DNA of 64,000 nt from Paenibacillus farraposensis (GCF_020736845.1 NZ_JAFFQR010000019.1:142395-206394); one strand, 5' to 3'. Shown: positions 19,950 through 28,819, counted from the stretch's first letter. Translations and numbers: made by a program. Notes: generated from the sequence alone by a model not told the origin.

Positions 19950-21002
19950 TTATGATATCTCACTGATACGCCTGATGATTTCCCCAGCTTCCACGGACAA
20001 TAAAAACTGATAGGTCGTGTCCGGTACAAACTGTTTCACTTTATCCATTTGACCCAGATGGATATATTTGCGGACCGCAGAGGCGCTGATTGCGTCCCCT
20101 TCCCATCGCAGTCGCGGTATTTCCTCTACCTCAATTCCAACGGAAGGCAACAATTTTTTCATGATCGTGTTATACCTGCGGGTCAAGACACAGCTTGGCT
20201 CCTCACCGATATATCGTTTTTGAATATTTAGCAACGGAGCTATATACTGGCTAAATATTTTTAAATCCAGTGATATATACGTACTTGCTGCCTCTTCATC
20301 ATTTTTGAGAAAGTAGGAAGGAAACGTTGCGCTCGAGATGATATAGTCTTTGCCTTTGTGCAAGACCACATTGTCCAAGTGTCTTACGCCTTCTTCCACT
20401 AGTCTGTACCTGACATCTGATGAAAAAATGGATCGGTCCTCCCAGACTACAAAAAGATGGACCTTTTCCCAAGCTGCCGCTGCATGCTCGATTAAGTGCA
20501 AATGTCCAAGTGTAAATGGATTACAGTTCATGACAATCGCAGCCGAAGGTACGAGATCGCCCGATTCCTGCAAAAGTTCTTGCTGATACTGCCGCACACC
20601 ATCCCATCGGTTTTCCAACAAGACAGCCTTGGCAGATTCCTCCACGATTGGATAAAAGCCGAGAGTTTTGAAAATGTGTTTATTTACTGGTTTGGTATAA
20701 ATAAACAGGTGATCCCTTCCTCGCCTGTATTCCTCACTCACTAAATGGCTAACGATTTGTGCCGATAGCCCCTGATCTTTATAAGCATCATCTACAGCAA
20801 TGCACTTCAGTACACTGCCTGAAAAGGAACCCGTAGCGGCAATGTCGCTGCCATCTACAATTTCCATCGTATATTCCATTTGATCGTCTATTCCAAGACC
20901 TTGGCGCTTGAGGAAATCGCGAAGCTCTCTTTGAGCGTCTTTAGAGCTTGGATTTAAAATCTCTTCACGCAAATGTTCCATCCACATAGCCATCATAATC
21001 AC
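19950..21002 (-). CDS. citC: [Citrate (pro-3S)-lyase] ligase CitC
   Basis: 350 residues. A GNAT-like acetyltransferase fold at about 45-135 (IAVDDAYKDQGLSAQIVSHL ... KPVNKHIFKTLGFYP) precedes a nucleotidyltransferase domain with MNCNPFTLGHLHLIEHA, the HxGH-type site (TLGH here), and the C-terminal AISASAVRKYI. It acetylates the thiol of the lyase prosthetic group with acetate and ATP and so turns the enzyme on. The GTG at 21002 has GAGG six bases upstream; ATGs at 20996 and 20993 are alternatives. It begins 17 bases after the malic-type gene. Confidence 0.94.
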   Translation of the reverse strand: MIMMAMWMEHLREEILNPSSKDAQRELRDFLKRQGLGIDDQMEYTMEIVDGSDIAATGSFSGSVLKCIAVDDAYKDQGLSAQIVSHLVSEEYRRGRDHLFIYTKPVNKHIFKTLGFYPIVEESAKAVLLENRWDGVRQYQQELLQESGDLVPSAAIVMNCNPFTLGHLHLIEHAAAAWEKVHLFVVWEDRSIFSSDVRYRLVEEGVRHLDNVVLHKGKDYIISSATFPSYFLKNDEEAASTYISLDLKIFSQYIAPLLNIQKRYIGEEPSCVLTRRYNTIMKKLLPSVGIEVEEIPRLRWEGDAISASAVRKYIHLGQMDKVKQFVPDTTYQFLLSVEAGEIIRRISEIS

Positions 21003-21019
21003 CGTTTTCCTCGATGTCT

Positions 21020-22192
21020 TTATTTTCTTACTACACCGCTTTGTTCTGCGACGATTTTTACTGCTTTGCTAACCGCTGCACTTACTCTTTTGTCAATTGC
21101 ATCTGGAACGATATAGGTATCATCAAGCTCCTCGTCTGTTACCAAAGCTGCGATGCTTCGGGCTGCCGCTAATTTCATTTCCATTGTGATGTCTGTGGCC
21201 TTGGCATCAAACGCGCCTCTGAAAATACCGGGGAATGCCAGCAGGTTATTGATTTGGTTGTGAAAATCCGATCTGCCGGTGGCAACAATTCTTGCTCCGC
21301 CTTTGTGTGCTTCCTCCGGCAAAATTTCTGGAATCGGATTGGCAAGGGCAAAAATGATGCTTTCAGTACTCATGGCTTGCACCATTTCTTTTGTCATTAC
21401 ATCTGCAACCGATAAGCCGATAAAGATATCCTTGCCTTTTAGGACTTCTGCAAGGCTGCCTGTTTCCTTATCACGATTCGTCAGCTTGGCGATTTGCTGC
21501 TGAGGTTCATTGAGAGAAGTGTCGCCTTCGACCAAGGCGCCATTCATATCGCACAGAACCATATGCTTCACTCCTGCAGCAAGCAATAGCTTGGCGGTGG
21601 CAATACCCGAAGCTCCTGCTCCATTGATGAGGATGTGCACCTCCTCCATTTTTTTGCCCACAAGCTTCAAGGCATTAAATAACCCTGCAAGCACAGCAAC
21701 TGCCGTTCCATGCTGATCATCATGATAAACCGGAATGTTCAGTTTTTCTTTTAATTTGTCCTCGATATAAAAGCATTCCGGCGCCTTGATGTCTTCAAGA
21801 TGAATGCCTCCAAAACCCGGGGCGATCACTTCAACCGTGCGCACAAACTCGTCTGGATCGGTGCTGTCGATACAGATAGGGAACGCATTCACCCCGCCAA
21901 ATTCTTTGAGCAACAAAGCCTTGCCCTCAATGACAGGCAGCCCTGCCTCTGGGCCAATATCCCCCAGACCCAGCACGGCTGTCCCATTCGTCAGAATTGC
22001 CACGCTGCTCCCTTTAATCGTATATTCATAGGCTTTGCTCTTATCTTTGGCGATTTCCTTGCATGGCTCGGCAACGCCAGGTGTATAAGCTATCGCTAAA
22101 TCCTGTTTACTTACGACCGGTACGGTCCCAGTAACCTCCAGCTTACCGTTTCTTGCGCGGTGTGCCTGTAAGGCGGCTTCTTTTATACTCAT
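21020..22192 (-). CDS. Malic-enzyme-family protein of the citrate cluster, likely oxaloacetate decarboxylase (CitM type)
   Basis: 390 residues. The N-terminal malic domain has AIAYTPGVAEPCKEI with the catalytic Tyr and GKALLLKEFGGVNAFPI with the Lys, then IHLEDIKAPECF with the metal-binding acidic pair. The NAD(P) domain has INGAGASGIATAKLL. Its place between citF and citC suggests that it removes CO2 from the oxaloacetate made by citrate lyase, as CitM does in Lactococcus and Weissella; an ordinary malic enzyme is the alternative. No membrane oxaloacetate decarboxylase genes are in the window. The ATG has no ribosome site of its own; see the leader frame at 22189-22221. Confidence 0.92.
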   Translation of the reverse strand: MSIKEAALQAHRARNGKLEVTGTVPVVSKQDLAIAYTPGVAEPCKEIAKDKSKAYEYTIKGSSVAILTNGTAVLGLGDIGPEAGLPVIEGKALLLKEFGGVNAFPICIDSTDPDEFVRTVEVIAPGFGGIHLEDIKAPECFYIEDKLKEKLNIPVYHDDQHGTAVAVLAGLFNALKLVGKKMEEVHILINGAGASGIATAKLLLAAGVKHMVLCDMNGALVEGDTSLNEPQQQIAKLTNRDKETGSLAEVLKGKDIFIGLSVADVMTKEMVQAMSTESIIFALANPIPEILPEEAHKGGARIVATGRSDFHNQINNLLAFPGIFRGAFDAKATDITMEMKLAAARSIAALVTDEELDDTYIVPDAIDKRVSAAVSKAVKIVAEQSGVVRK

Positions 22193-22221
22193 AAGTTTGT
22201 TTGTACTGAGCAGCTGCCCAA
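22189..22221 (-). CDS. Ten-residue leader frame coupled to the malic-type gene
   Basis: A perfect AGGAGG (22222-22232 region) lies five bases before a TTG at 22221, which opens a 10-codon frame (MGSCSVQTNL) whose TGA overlaps the ATG of the malic-type gene as ATGA. The real gene has no ribosome site near its own ATG, so ribosomes probably load here and re-start. An in-phase ATT four bases after the AGGAGG could instead be a rare start adding ten residues. Inference from spacing only. Confidence 0.4.
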   Translation of the reverse strand: MGSCSVQTNL

Positions 22222-22246
22222 TACTTCCTCCTTTTGGTTTATAATT

Positions 22247-23806
22247 TTAGCGTCCTTGTTTCACTTGACGAATGACATCAATTACGGAACCATCACGATA
22301 TTTGATTACACCCACAATTTTATCTTCCCATTGAATCGGCTCTGGTTTGCCGACAATCCGCGTAGCCTTCTCTTGCAACTCTTCGATCGTAAAGACAGGA
22401 AGCTTGGCGGCTTTGAAGCTAGCCAGGAGATCCTGGCGGAGAGGGTTTACCGCGATGCCTTGATCGGTAACCAGTACGTCAACCGTATGACCTGGCGTGA
22501 TAATGGTATTTACACGATCAAGAATGGCAGGCATTCTTCCGCGAATTAGCGGGGCGACGATGATGGATACCGCAGCGCCTGCAGCAGTGTCGCAGTGTCC
22601 ACCGGAAGCTCCGCGGATAATCCCATCGGATCCGGTAATTACGTTCACATTAAAATTCAGATCAATCTCCAGCGCACTTAGCACAACAACATCCAGTTGG
22701 TGAGCAGCGCAACCTATATTTTCAGGGCTTGCATAATATTCCGCACTAACTTGTTGATGGAATTTGTTCTTTCTCAGCGATTCTACGGCATGCAGGTCGA
22801 AGCTCTGCACGTCCAAAAGCTTTTTAATCAATCCTTCTTCATGCAGGTCAACGATTTGTTGGGTAATCCCCCCCAGCGCAAAGCTTGCTTTGATATTGGC
22901 GGCAAGCATTTTTTCCCGCAGAAATCGGGTAGTGGCAAGCGCAGCACCACCGGAGCCGGTTTGCAATGAGAATCCATCCACGAAATATCCGGATGCTTCA
23001 ATCACATCTGCCGCGTTTTTGGCAATTAACAGTTCCTTCGGATTCTTGGTATAACGGGTAGCTCCTGAGACAATCCCTTTCTGATCACCGATGCGATCCA
23101 CGACGACCACATAATCCACCTGCGTTTCAGCAATGGCGAATGGAGTGTTCGGATAGAAGACCAAATTGTCCGTGATCATCACAACATTGCGCGCATACTG
23201 TGCATCTACCATCGCATAACCCAGGGAGCCGCATGCCGATGGAGCTTCGTTTACGCTGGAAGTTCCGTTTGCATTGCCATATGCATCACAAGAAGGGGCG
23301 CCCAAAAAGGCTACGTCAATCGGGCATTCCCCTGATGCAATCGCCCTTGCGCGACCACCGTGAGAGTTAATCGTCACCGGAATATCAAACAATCCGTAGG
23401 AATATGCCTGAGCCAGCTCGCCTCTAAGACCACTGGTCTCGATTCTGCGAATGACGCCGTTTCGTACATGCTCTACCAACGGCGCATGAATATCCGTCAA
23501 GGAGCTGGCTGCCAGAACAAGATCACGAATACCCATTTTGGCGATTTGATCCATAACCATATTTAAGATAAAGTCCCCGTTGCGGAAATGGTGGTGGAAC
23601 GAGATCGTCATCCCATTACGCAAGCCTGTAGCTTCAATGGCTTTCTCTACCGAATCCATGATTTTGTTTTTGGCAGGATTTCGCTGGCGGTCTTTTAACC
23701 GCTCTGTATTTTTAAATTGCCCGTAAGTCGATTTGCAATCAAAGGGAGTTATCGCATCAAGTCCCTCAATAACTAGAGGAATTTCTCTCCCAGCACCGTT
23801 TAGCAT
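22247..23806 (-). CDS. citF: Citrate lyase alpha subunit (citrate CoA-transferase) CitF
   Basis: About 519 residues from the ATG at 23806 (AAGGTGG five bases upstream; a GTG at 23815 is open too). Family motifs: TISFHHHFRNGDFILNMV near residue 70, INSHGGRARAIASGECPIDVAFLGAP, and the C-terminal GASGGHCDTAAGAAVSIIVAPL and VLVTDQGIAVNP. The subunit swaps citrate for acetate on the acyl carrier protein CitD. The gene is tightly packed after citE. Confidence 0.97.
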   Translation of the reverse strand: MLNGAGREIPLVIEGLDAITPFDCKSTYGQFKNTERLKDRQRNPAKNKIMDSVEKAIEATGLRNGMTISFHHHFRNGDFILNMVMDQIAKMGIRDLVLAASSLTDIHAPLVEHVRNGVIRRIETSGLRGELAQAYSYGLFDIPVTINSHGGRARAIASGECPIDVAFLGAPSCDAYGNANGTSSVNEAPSACGSLGYAMVDAQYARNVVMITDNLVFYPNTPFAIAETQVDYVVVVDRIGDQKGIVSGATRYTKNPKELLIAKNAADVIEASGYFVDGFSLQTGSGGAALATTRFLREKMLAANIKASFALGGITQQIVDLHEEGLIKKLLDVQSFDLHAVESLRKNKFHQQVSAEYYASPENIGCAAHQLDVVVLSALEIDLNFNVNVITGSDGIIRGASGGHCDTAAGAAVSIIVAPLIRGRMPAILDRVNTIITPGHTVDVLVTDQGIAVNPLRQDLLASFKAAKLPVFTIEELQEKATRIVGKPEPIQWEDKIVGVIKYRDGSVIDVIRQVKQGR

Positions 23807-23816
23807 AACATCCACC

Positions 23817-24698
23817 TTACTCTACGTTTATTTTTGCCGCTTCCGCCAGGTCAAGTATTCTACGTGCACGTTCTACAATCGGACGGTCAATCATTTTACC
23901 GTCGAGACTGATTACCCCTGAGCCTTTGGCCTCCGCTTCGAGACTGGCCTCAATGATCCGCTTTGATTTTTTGATCTCTGCTTCTGTTGGTGTATAGATG
24001 CGGTTTACAATCTCGATCTGACGTGGGTTAATAATGGATTTGCCATCAAAGCCCAGCTGTTTGATCAGTTTCACCTCGCTCGCAAAGCCCTCCTCATTAT
24101 TTACATCCGAGTAGACCGTATCGACAGCAGCAATGCCAGCAGCTCTTGCCGCAAATAATATAAGGCTTCGTGCTGTCAACAGCTCAATGCCTTCTGGCGA
24201 GCGCGTTGTCTTCAGGTCTGTGACAAAATCCTCCGCTCCAATGGCAATGCCGATAAGTCGCTTGCTGGCAATCGCAATTTGCGCCGCATTCAATGCGCCC
24301 TTGCCGCTCTCAACCGCTGCAAAAAGCTTGATTGTCCCGTGCTCCATGCCGATCTTTTGTTCAATTTCGGTAATCAATTCATCCGCCTCAATCACGTCAT
24401 CAGCCGTCTCCGTTTTCGGCAATCGAATGGCAGTTGGCTTCGCTCGTACAATCGCTTCAAAATCGTCTCTGCCATACGGCGTATTGAGCGGGTTTACCCT
24501 GACCAGCACCTCGGTTCCCCCGAAATCAAAGGTTTTCAAAGCCTGGTAAACCAGCAAACGTGCCGCATCTTTTTCGTATAATGAAACGGAATCCTCCAGG
24601 TCGATCATAATCGAATCTGCCCCATAAATATGGGCGTCCCGGATCATCCCCGGGTTATTCCCTGGAACATACAACATGGTCCTTCTCAGTTTCTGCAT
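23817..24698 (-). CDS. citE: Citrate lyase beta subunit (citryl-ACP lyase) CitE
   Basis: 293 residues, full length for CitE. HpcH/HpaI aldolase-type TIM barrel: MLYVPGNNPGMIRDA, SIMIDLEDSVSLYEKDAAR with the metal-binding Asp/Glu, VRVNPLNTPYG, IRLPKTETADDV, AAVESGKGALNA and GAEDFVTDLKT. It cleaves citryl-ACP to oxaloacetate and acetyl-ACP. The ATG directly abuts the citD stop with a GGGAGGCGG ribosome site. Confidence 0.97.
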   Translation of the reverse strand: MQKLRRTMLYVPGNNPGMIRDAHIYGADSIMIDLEDSVSLYEKDAARLLVYQALKTFDFGGTEVLVRVNPLNTPYGRDDFEAIVRAKPTAIRLPKTETADDVIEADELITEIEQKIGMEHGTIKLFAAVESGKGALNAAQIAIASKRLIGIAIGAEDFVTDLKTTRSPEGIELLTARSLILFAARAAGIAAVDTVYSDVNNEEGFASEVKLIKQLGFDGKSIINPRQIEIVNRIYTPTEAEIKKSKRIIEASLEAEAKGSGVISLDGKMIDRPIVERARRILDLAEAAKINVE

Positions 24699-24992
24699 CT
24701 ATTCCGCCTCCCATGGCCGGCAGCCGCCCTCGACCACTCTGCTTACGGCTGTCATTACTCTAGCCTTAATGGCGCAATCCAGTGCGCCTTTATCATTCGC
24801 GCGGACATATGCATGTTCAATGCCCATTCCTTGTAATGTTTCGAAAATCACTTTGCGAATCTGGTTGCCAAACTGGTTCTCTACGGTACTTATCAACTCG
24901 ATTTCAATACCTTTCGTCCCGTTCGGCTCAATGGAAATCGTGATATCGCTTGATTCCAGTGTACCGGCCATACCTACTTGCTGAATAATCAA
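24699..24992 (-). CDS. citD: Citrate lyase acyl carrier protein (gamma subunit) CitD
   Basis: 97 residues. The GTLESSD segment holds the serine (Ser14 or Ser15) that carries the phosphoribosyl-dephospho-CoA arm. The VRANDKGALDCAIKARV segment is the usual C-terminal signature. The start is a TTG at 24992 with AGAGGTG upstream. It is the first structural gene of the lyase and lies 45 bases after the sensor kinase stop; a short hairpin sits in that gap. Confidence 0.96.
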   Translation of the reverse strand: MIIQQVGMAGTLESSDITISIEPNGTKGIEIELISTVENQFGNQIRKVIFETLQGMGIEHAYVRANDKGALDCAIKARVMTAVSRVVEGGCRPWEAE

Positions 24993-25001
24993 TGTCTACA
25001 C

Positions 25002-25025
25002 CTCTTTTGCCAATTGGATGGGAGA
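25002..25025 (-). other. Hairpin in the sensor kinase-citD gap
   Basis: On the minus strand GATGGAGA and TCTCCCATC form a short stem with one bulge and a 3-base loop (GTA), directly after the kinase stop. There is no T tract. It may adjust mRNA stability or the ratio between the regulator and the enzyme genes. Confidence 0.4.
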
Positions 25026-25037
25026 TACTCTCCATCT

Positions 25038-27281
25038 TCAGGATTGCAGAACCTTATAAATCATTTGTGCCATATCTGAACCTGCTGCAGGCTTACACAT
25101 GTATTCATCAATGATCAATCTCTCCTTGTATGCCACCACATGATCCTCGACATAACCGGTAATCAGGATGATCTTCATACTTGGGTTGATTACCTTGATA
25201 CGTTCAGCCAATTCCGTACCCGTCAGATAAGGCATTGTCTGATCCGTAATGACCAGATCATAATGGTTGGGAGACTTCTCAAACCGCTGCAATGCTTCCA
25301 CACTGTCTGATTCTGTCTCAACGTGGAAACCATACGATTCCAGTCCTTTTCTCATCACTTTCAACACACGCTGTTTATCATCGACCAAAAGAATGCGCTT
25401 TTGTTCAGTAAACACAGGGTTCATATTCATCTCGGTCTCTTTTGCTACAAACGCCGTTTTCGGCAGGTACACCGTAAACGTACTCCCCTTGCCCAGTTGC
25501 GAATCCACGGTAATAAATCCTTGATGTTTTTCGAGAATGCTTTGGACGATATACAATCCAAGCCCCGTACCCTCTCCTGCCGGTTTGGTTGTGAAAAAAG
25601 GATCAAAGATTTTCTGCAAGGTGTCGTCACTCATCCCTCTCCCCGTATCGGAGACAGATAAAGTAACGTAATCGCTGACTTCCAAGACGTTCTCGCGGAT
25701 TTTTTTTACCTCTTGCAAGGGAATGGAATCCAATATGATTTTTAGTTCGCCACCAGTTGTTTTCATTGCTTGATAGGCATTGTTGCACAGGTTCATAATG
25801 ACTTGATGGATCTGTACTTTATTTGCAAAAATAACGGCTGAATCTACCCGTTTGTTGAACACAGCATTCACTTTGGGCGAAAGGAAGGATTTTATGAGTC
25901 CCAGTGCCTCTTCGACTTGCTCTTCAACTTTGACCGGAGCATTTTTCTTGACCTTTCCACTCTCCAGCCGACTCAATAGCAGGATTTCCTCGATTATCAC
26001 TCTTGCTTTCTCCGAGGCATCATAAATCTCACTGACGTAATCATAAATTTCTTCAGTAGGTTCTATACTGCTAAGCATGATTTCTGCATAACCTCTGATA
26101 GGAGTTAGAAAATTATTGAAATCATGGGCAATTTCCCCTGATAGCGTGCCGATCAACTGCAGCTTCTGCGAGTGCTGCAATTGTAGATCCTTTTTTCTCA
26201 GCAGCTCATTTTTGTTATGCAGTTCCCGCAAATACCTCGTCTCGTATTCCAGCGCCTCTTTATTTTTCTTCGTCCTCATGATGATATAAACGGCACAAGC
26301 CAACGTCAGGACGATCATTGAAAAAATCTCAATAGTTTTAATTCGATTTTGTGCAATCGGTTCTCTCACATCATCGTAGTTCATGGCGGCGGCAACCACC
26401 CAAAACGAGTCACCGAGATGAACACGGGAAAATGCCTCAATCTTTTTCGTCTTGGTATAAAATTCGTCGCCCCACCAGTACGAATGGTAGAAAGCTGAGC
26501 CTTGTTCCTGGGTGAGCTGCATTTTGAACAGTTTTTCCAGATCGCGGTAATCAAGCCCCGGGTGTTTGGCTTTCATCGCTGATAGCGATAACCCGATATT
26601 TTCTTCGCTCGGGTGCATGAGATAGTGGCCTTGCTGATCCTTGACGTGGATATAACCCTTGGTCCCCACCCGAATCGGCTTCAACAGCTTCTCATACACA
26701 GCGTTCAGATTTACCACACTGATCAGCGCACCTTGAAGTTTCCCATCGAGATAAACAGGCTGAAACAGATGCACAATATAATGGCCTTGCTTCTCCAGCT
26801 TGGCACTTGCGATAAACGGTTTTTTTTCTCGCAGCACCCTTTGAATATCATCCTTGATTAATTCATAGGCTTTCATCGCATCCGTACGATTGCGCTTGGG
26901 AAAAGTGTGTATCACTCTCCCTTTCAGGTTCACCTGGCTAATCCGATAGATACTATCTCTTTTGGCGGTATAATAAGCAGATAGGTCTTCGGCAATCACA
27001 GCTTCATTCTTATTGGCTATGGCGAGCGCCATCTGCCGGTTGCCTGCCAATATTTGCAGCGTGTGCATTTGTTCGTCGAAAAAGGATTCAATAGACGTGC
27101 TATTTAGCTTGGCAATCGTTAGCAATTGCTGCTGCTGCTGTTCAATTACGGTACGCTCTCCGTCCATATACGAGCCGTAGGCCATCCACAGCAGAACTAG
27201 AAAAGAAATCGGAAGAGCTAGCATCGTGATGAATGAAAAATGGCTTCGATAATGAAACAGTATCTCTCGTTGAAATCTCAT
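25038..27281 (-). CDS. Hybrid sensor histidine kinase with Cache sensor and C-terminal receiver, first gene of the citrate operon
   Basis: 747 residues. Membrane segments at about 14-36 and 316-335 flank a large extracellular double Cache-like domain. A coiled coil (345-375) leads to the dimerisation helix with the phospho-acceptor His386 in EIAHDFNN, then the ATPase domain (NLCNNAYQAM, DTGRGMS, GEGTGLGLY). A receiver domain (about 625-745) has the acidic pair in LLVDD, Asp680, a Thr in ILITGY and the Lys in YMCKP. No output domain is fused. The sensor differs from the single-Cache CitA kinase of enterobacteria. As head of the citrate lyase operon it probably senses citrate or a related acid (inference); its partner DNA-binding protein is not in the operon. 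Confidence 0.9.
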   Translation of the reverse strand: MRFQREILFHYRSHFSFITMLALPISFLVLLWMAYGSYMDGERTVIEQQQQQLLTIAKLNSTSIESFFDEQMHTLQILAGNRQMALAIANKNEAVIAEDLSAYYTAKRDSIYRISQVNLKGRVIHTFPKRNRTDAMKAYELIKDDIQRVLREKKPFIASAKLEKQGHYIVHLFQPVYLDGKLQGALISVVNLNAVYEKLLKPIRVGTKGYIHVKDQQGHYLMHPSEENIGLSLSAMKAKHPGLDYRDLEKLFKMQLTQEQGSAFYHSYWWGDEFYTKTKKIEAFSRVHLGDSFWVVAAAMNYDDVREPIAQNRIKTIEIFSMIVLTLACAVYIIMRTKKNKEALEYETRYLRELHNKNELLRKKDLQLQHSQKLQLIGTLSGEIAHDFNNFLTPIRGYAEIMLSSIEPTEEIYDYVSEIYDASEKARVIIEEILLLSRLESGKVKKNAPVKVEEQVEEALGLIKSFLSPKVNAVFNKRVDSAVIFANKVQIHQVIMNLCNNAYQAMKTTGGELKIILDSIPLQEVKKIRENVLEVSDYVTLSVSDTGRGMSDDTLQKIFDPFFTTKPAGEGTGLGLYIVQSILEKHQGFITVDSQLGKGSTFTVYLPKTAFVAKETEMNMNPVFTEQKRILLVDDKQRVLKVMRKGLESYGFHVETESDSVEALQRFEKSPNHYDLVITDQTMPYLTGTELAERIKVINPSMKIILITGYVEDHVVAYKERLIIDEYMCKPAAGSDMAQMIYKVLQS

Positions 27282-27321
27282 CCTGTTTTACCATCTCCAT
27301 CGGCTAGTAGCCCATCATTCC

Positions 27322-27343
27322 CTAGCCCTAGTGCTAGGGCTAG
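27322..27343. repeat. Perfect 10-base inverted repeat upstream of the citrate operon
   Basis: CTAGCCCTAG, two bases, CTAGGGCTAG. It lies 41 bases before the sensor kinase ATG, downstream of the shared promoter element, so it would be in the untranslated leader or act as an operator. Each arm contains two CTAG units. Confidence 0.7.
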
Positions 27344-27398
27344 TCTGCTTCCGATTATATCAGTCATCCACGTGCGTCTACTAAATGGTGTCTCAAGA

Positions 27399-27435
27399 CA
27401 ACTTTATTGTAATGACAAGATCTTAAAGTATCCTG
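27399..27435 (-). promoter_or_regulatory. Shared citrate promoter element, copy 1 (operon)
   Basis: Minus-strand element with ATACTTTAAGATCTT and, a few bases on, TTACAAT. It matches the copy before the transporter gene at 30 of 37 positions. TACAAT resembles a -10 box, but no -35 hexamer is present 17 bases upstream; the conserved block lies there instead, as in activator-dependent promoters. Confidence 0.65.
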
Positions 27436-27469
27436 TCAAATTATTAATTTTTTTTAAGATTTCACTGCC

Positions 27470-28819
27470 CTAGTGTGTAAGATATCGCAGCAGGAAAATA
27501 GCGAGTGTTACCGTTGCTGCACCACCGAGACGTGTGGATACCTGGGCAAATGGCATGAGTACCATTCTATCGGCTGCAGAAAGAATCGCAACATCCCCTG
27601 TTCCGCCTTGGCTGCATCGGGTAGAAGTAATAATCGCAGCTTCAACCGGATACATTTTCATCCATTTACCAGCAAAATATCCACTCACAACCACGGTCAA
27701 TACAGTTACAAAAATGGTGATGAAATACGCAGGGCTAATTACAGAAATCAGTGCCTCCCATGGTGTTTTAGCCACACCTACCGCAAGCAGGAGCGGGTAC
27801 GTTACGGCGATCACAAAGAAACGTTGCATCTGTTGCGCTCCGTCTTCAAGGAATTTGGGCAACCAGCCAAAATATTTGGCCAGAAATGCCGCAAAGAGCA
27901 TCACAATCGGACCAGGCAGACCAACTAGCTCAGCGGCCAAGGTACCTACCATGAAGAATGCGATAGCTAAAATGGCTCCGGCAGCCATTTGGTAAAGATC
28001 AAGCGGTTTTTTGTTTTTATCTTCTGCAAGTCCTAAAACATCGCTATCTCCTGTTTTGAGCAGCGTGCCGTTGCCGGTAAGTTTTGGTTTTCTATCCCCC
28101 AGTTTTTTCATCAAGCCGGACAGGATAATAGCACAGAGGCTACCCAACATGACCGCAGGAATAACCATGGCAAATTGTTCACCTTGGGTCGAACCTAAAA
28201 TTTGGGCGTAGCCGATAGAGAGTGGAATCGCCCCTTCACCAACGCCTCCCGCCATGATAGGGATAAGGATGTAAAACAAGGTATCATACGCAGGGATTCC
28301 CAAAGCCACACCTGTAAGCAAACCGACGCCTGTTCCGAGAAGGGAGCCGATCGTCAAAGGGACAGCCAATCTCACGACCGCTTTTATCATGAGTTCCCGG
28401 TTCATGCCAAGGATACTGCCAGCGATAACAATTGCGATGTACACATACAGGAAATTTGTATTATCCATAAAGATAGTAACGGAATCAATTGCTGACTGCG
28501 GGAGAAGATGAGCATACACCATGTAAGAAGGGACAAACGTTGCCATAATGGCAGCACCGCCGATATCCTTTAGAATCGGAATTCGCTTTCCGATTTCCGC
28601 CAGAATAAAGCCATACAATACCATGACAGATACAGCCCCAGGCATATCACTTTCGAGCTTTCCAGAGTTCATCAGCAAGTAGATAACAGCCATAAACGGG
28701 ATGTACAGACCTACAGGAATGACCCCTCCAATCTTGTAATTCAACACCTTTTGCCATTTGGACTCTGTTCGTGGCTGTAGCTTAAGCTCTGCGGCTTCTT
28801 GTAGATGATTAGTAACCAC
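27470..28819 (-). CDS. Citrate/malate carrier of the 2-hydroxycarboxylate transporter family (CitS/CimH)
   Basis: 449 residues from the GTG at 28819, with GGAGG seven bases upstream. The frame is open for 58 more codons, but those overlap the promoter element and do not resemble the family. About eleven hydrophobic segments. Both re-entrant loop motifs are present: MAGGVGEGAIPLS and RCSQGGTGDVAIL, and the C-terminal signature RMVLMPFAQVSTRLGGA carries the substrate-binding Arg. Substrate (citrate, malate or exchange with acetate/lactate) and coupling ion cannot be told from sequence. Same direction as the lyase operon but with its own promoter region. Confidence 0.92.
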   Translation of the reverse strand: MVTNHLQEAAELKLQPRTESKWQKVLNYKIGGVIPVGLYIPFMAVIYLLMNSGKLESDMPGAVSVMVLYGFILAEIGKRIPILKDIGGAAIMATFVPSYMVYAHLLPQSAIDSVTIFMDNTNFLYVYIAIVIAGSILGMNRELMIKAVVRLAVPLTIGSLLGTGVGLLTGVALGIPAYDTLFYILIPIMAGGVGEGAIPLSIGYAQILGSTQGEQFAMVIPAVMLGSLCAIILSGLMKKLGDRKPKLTGNGTLLKTGDSDVLGLAEDKNKKPLDLYQMAAGAILAIAFFMVGTLAAELVGLPGPIVMLFAAFLAKYFGWLPKFLEDGAQQMQRFFVIAVTYPLLLAVGVAKTPWEALISVISPAYFITIFVTVLTVVVSGYFAGKWMKMYPVEAAIITSTRCSQGGTGDVAILSAADRMVLMPFAQVSTRLGGAATVTLAIFLLRYLTH

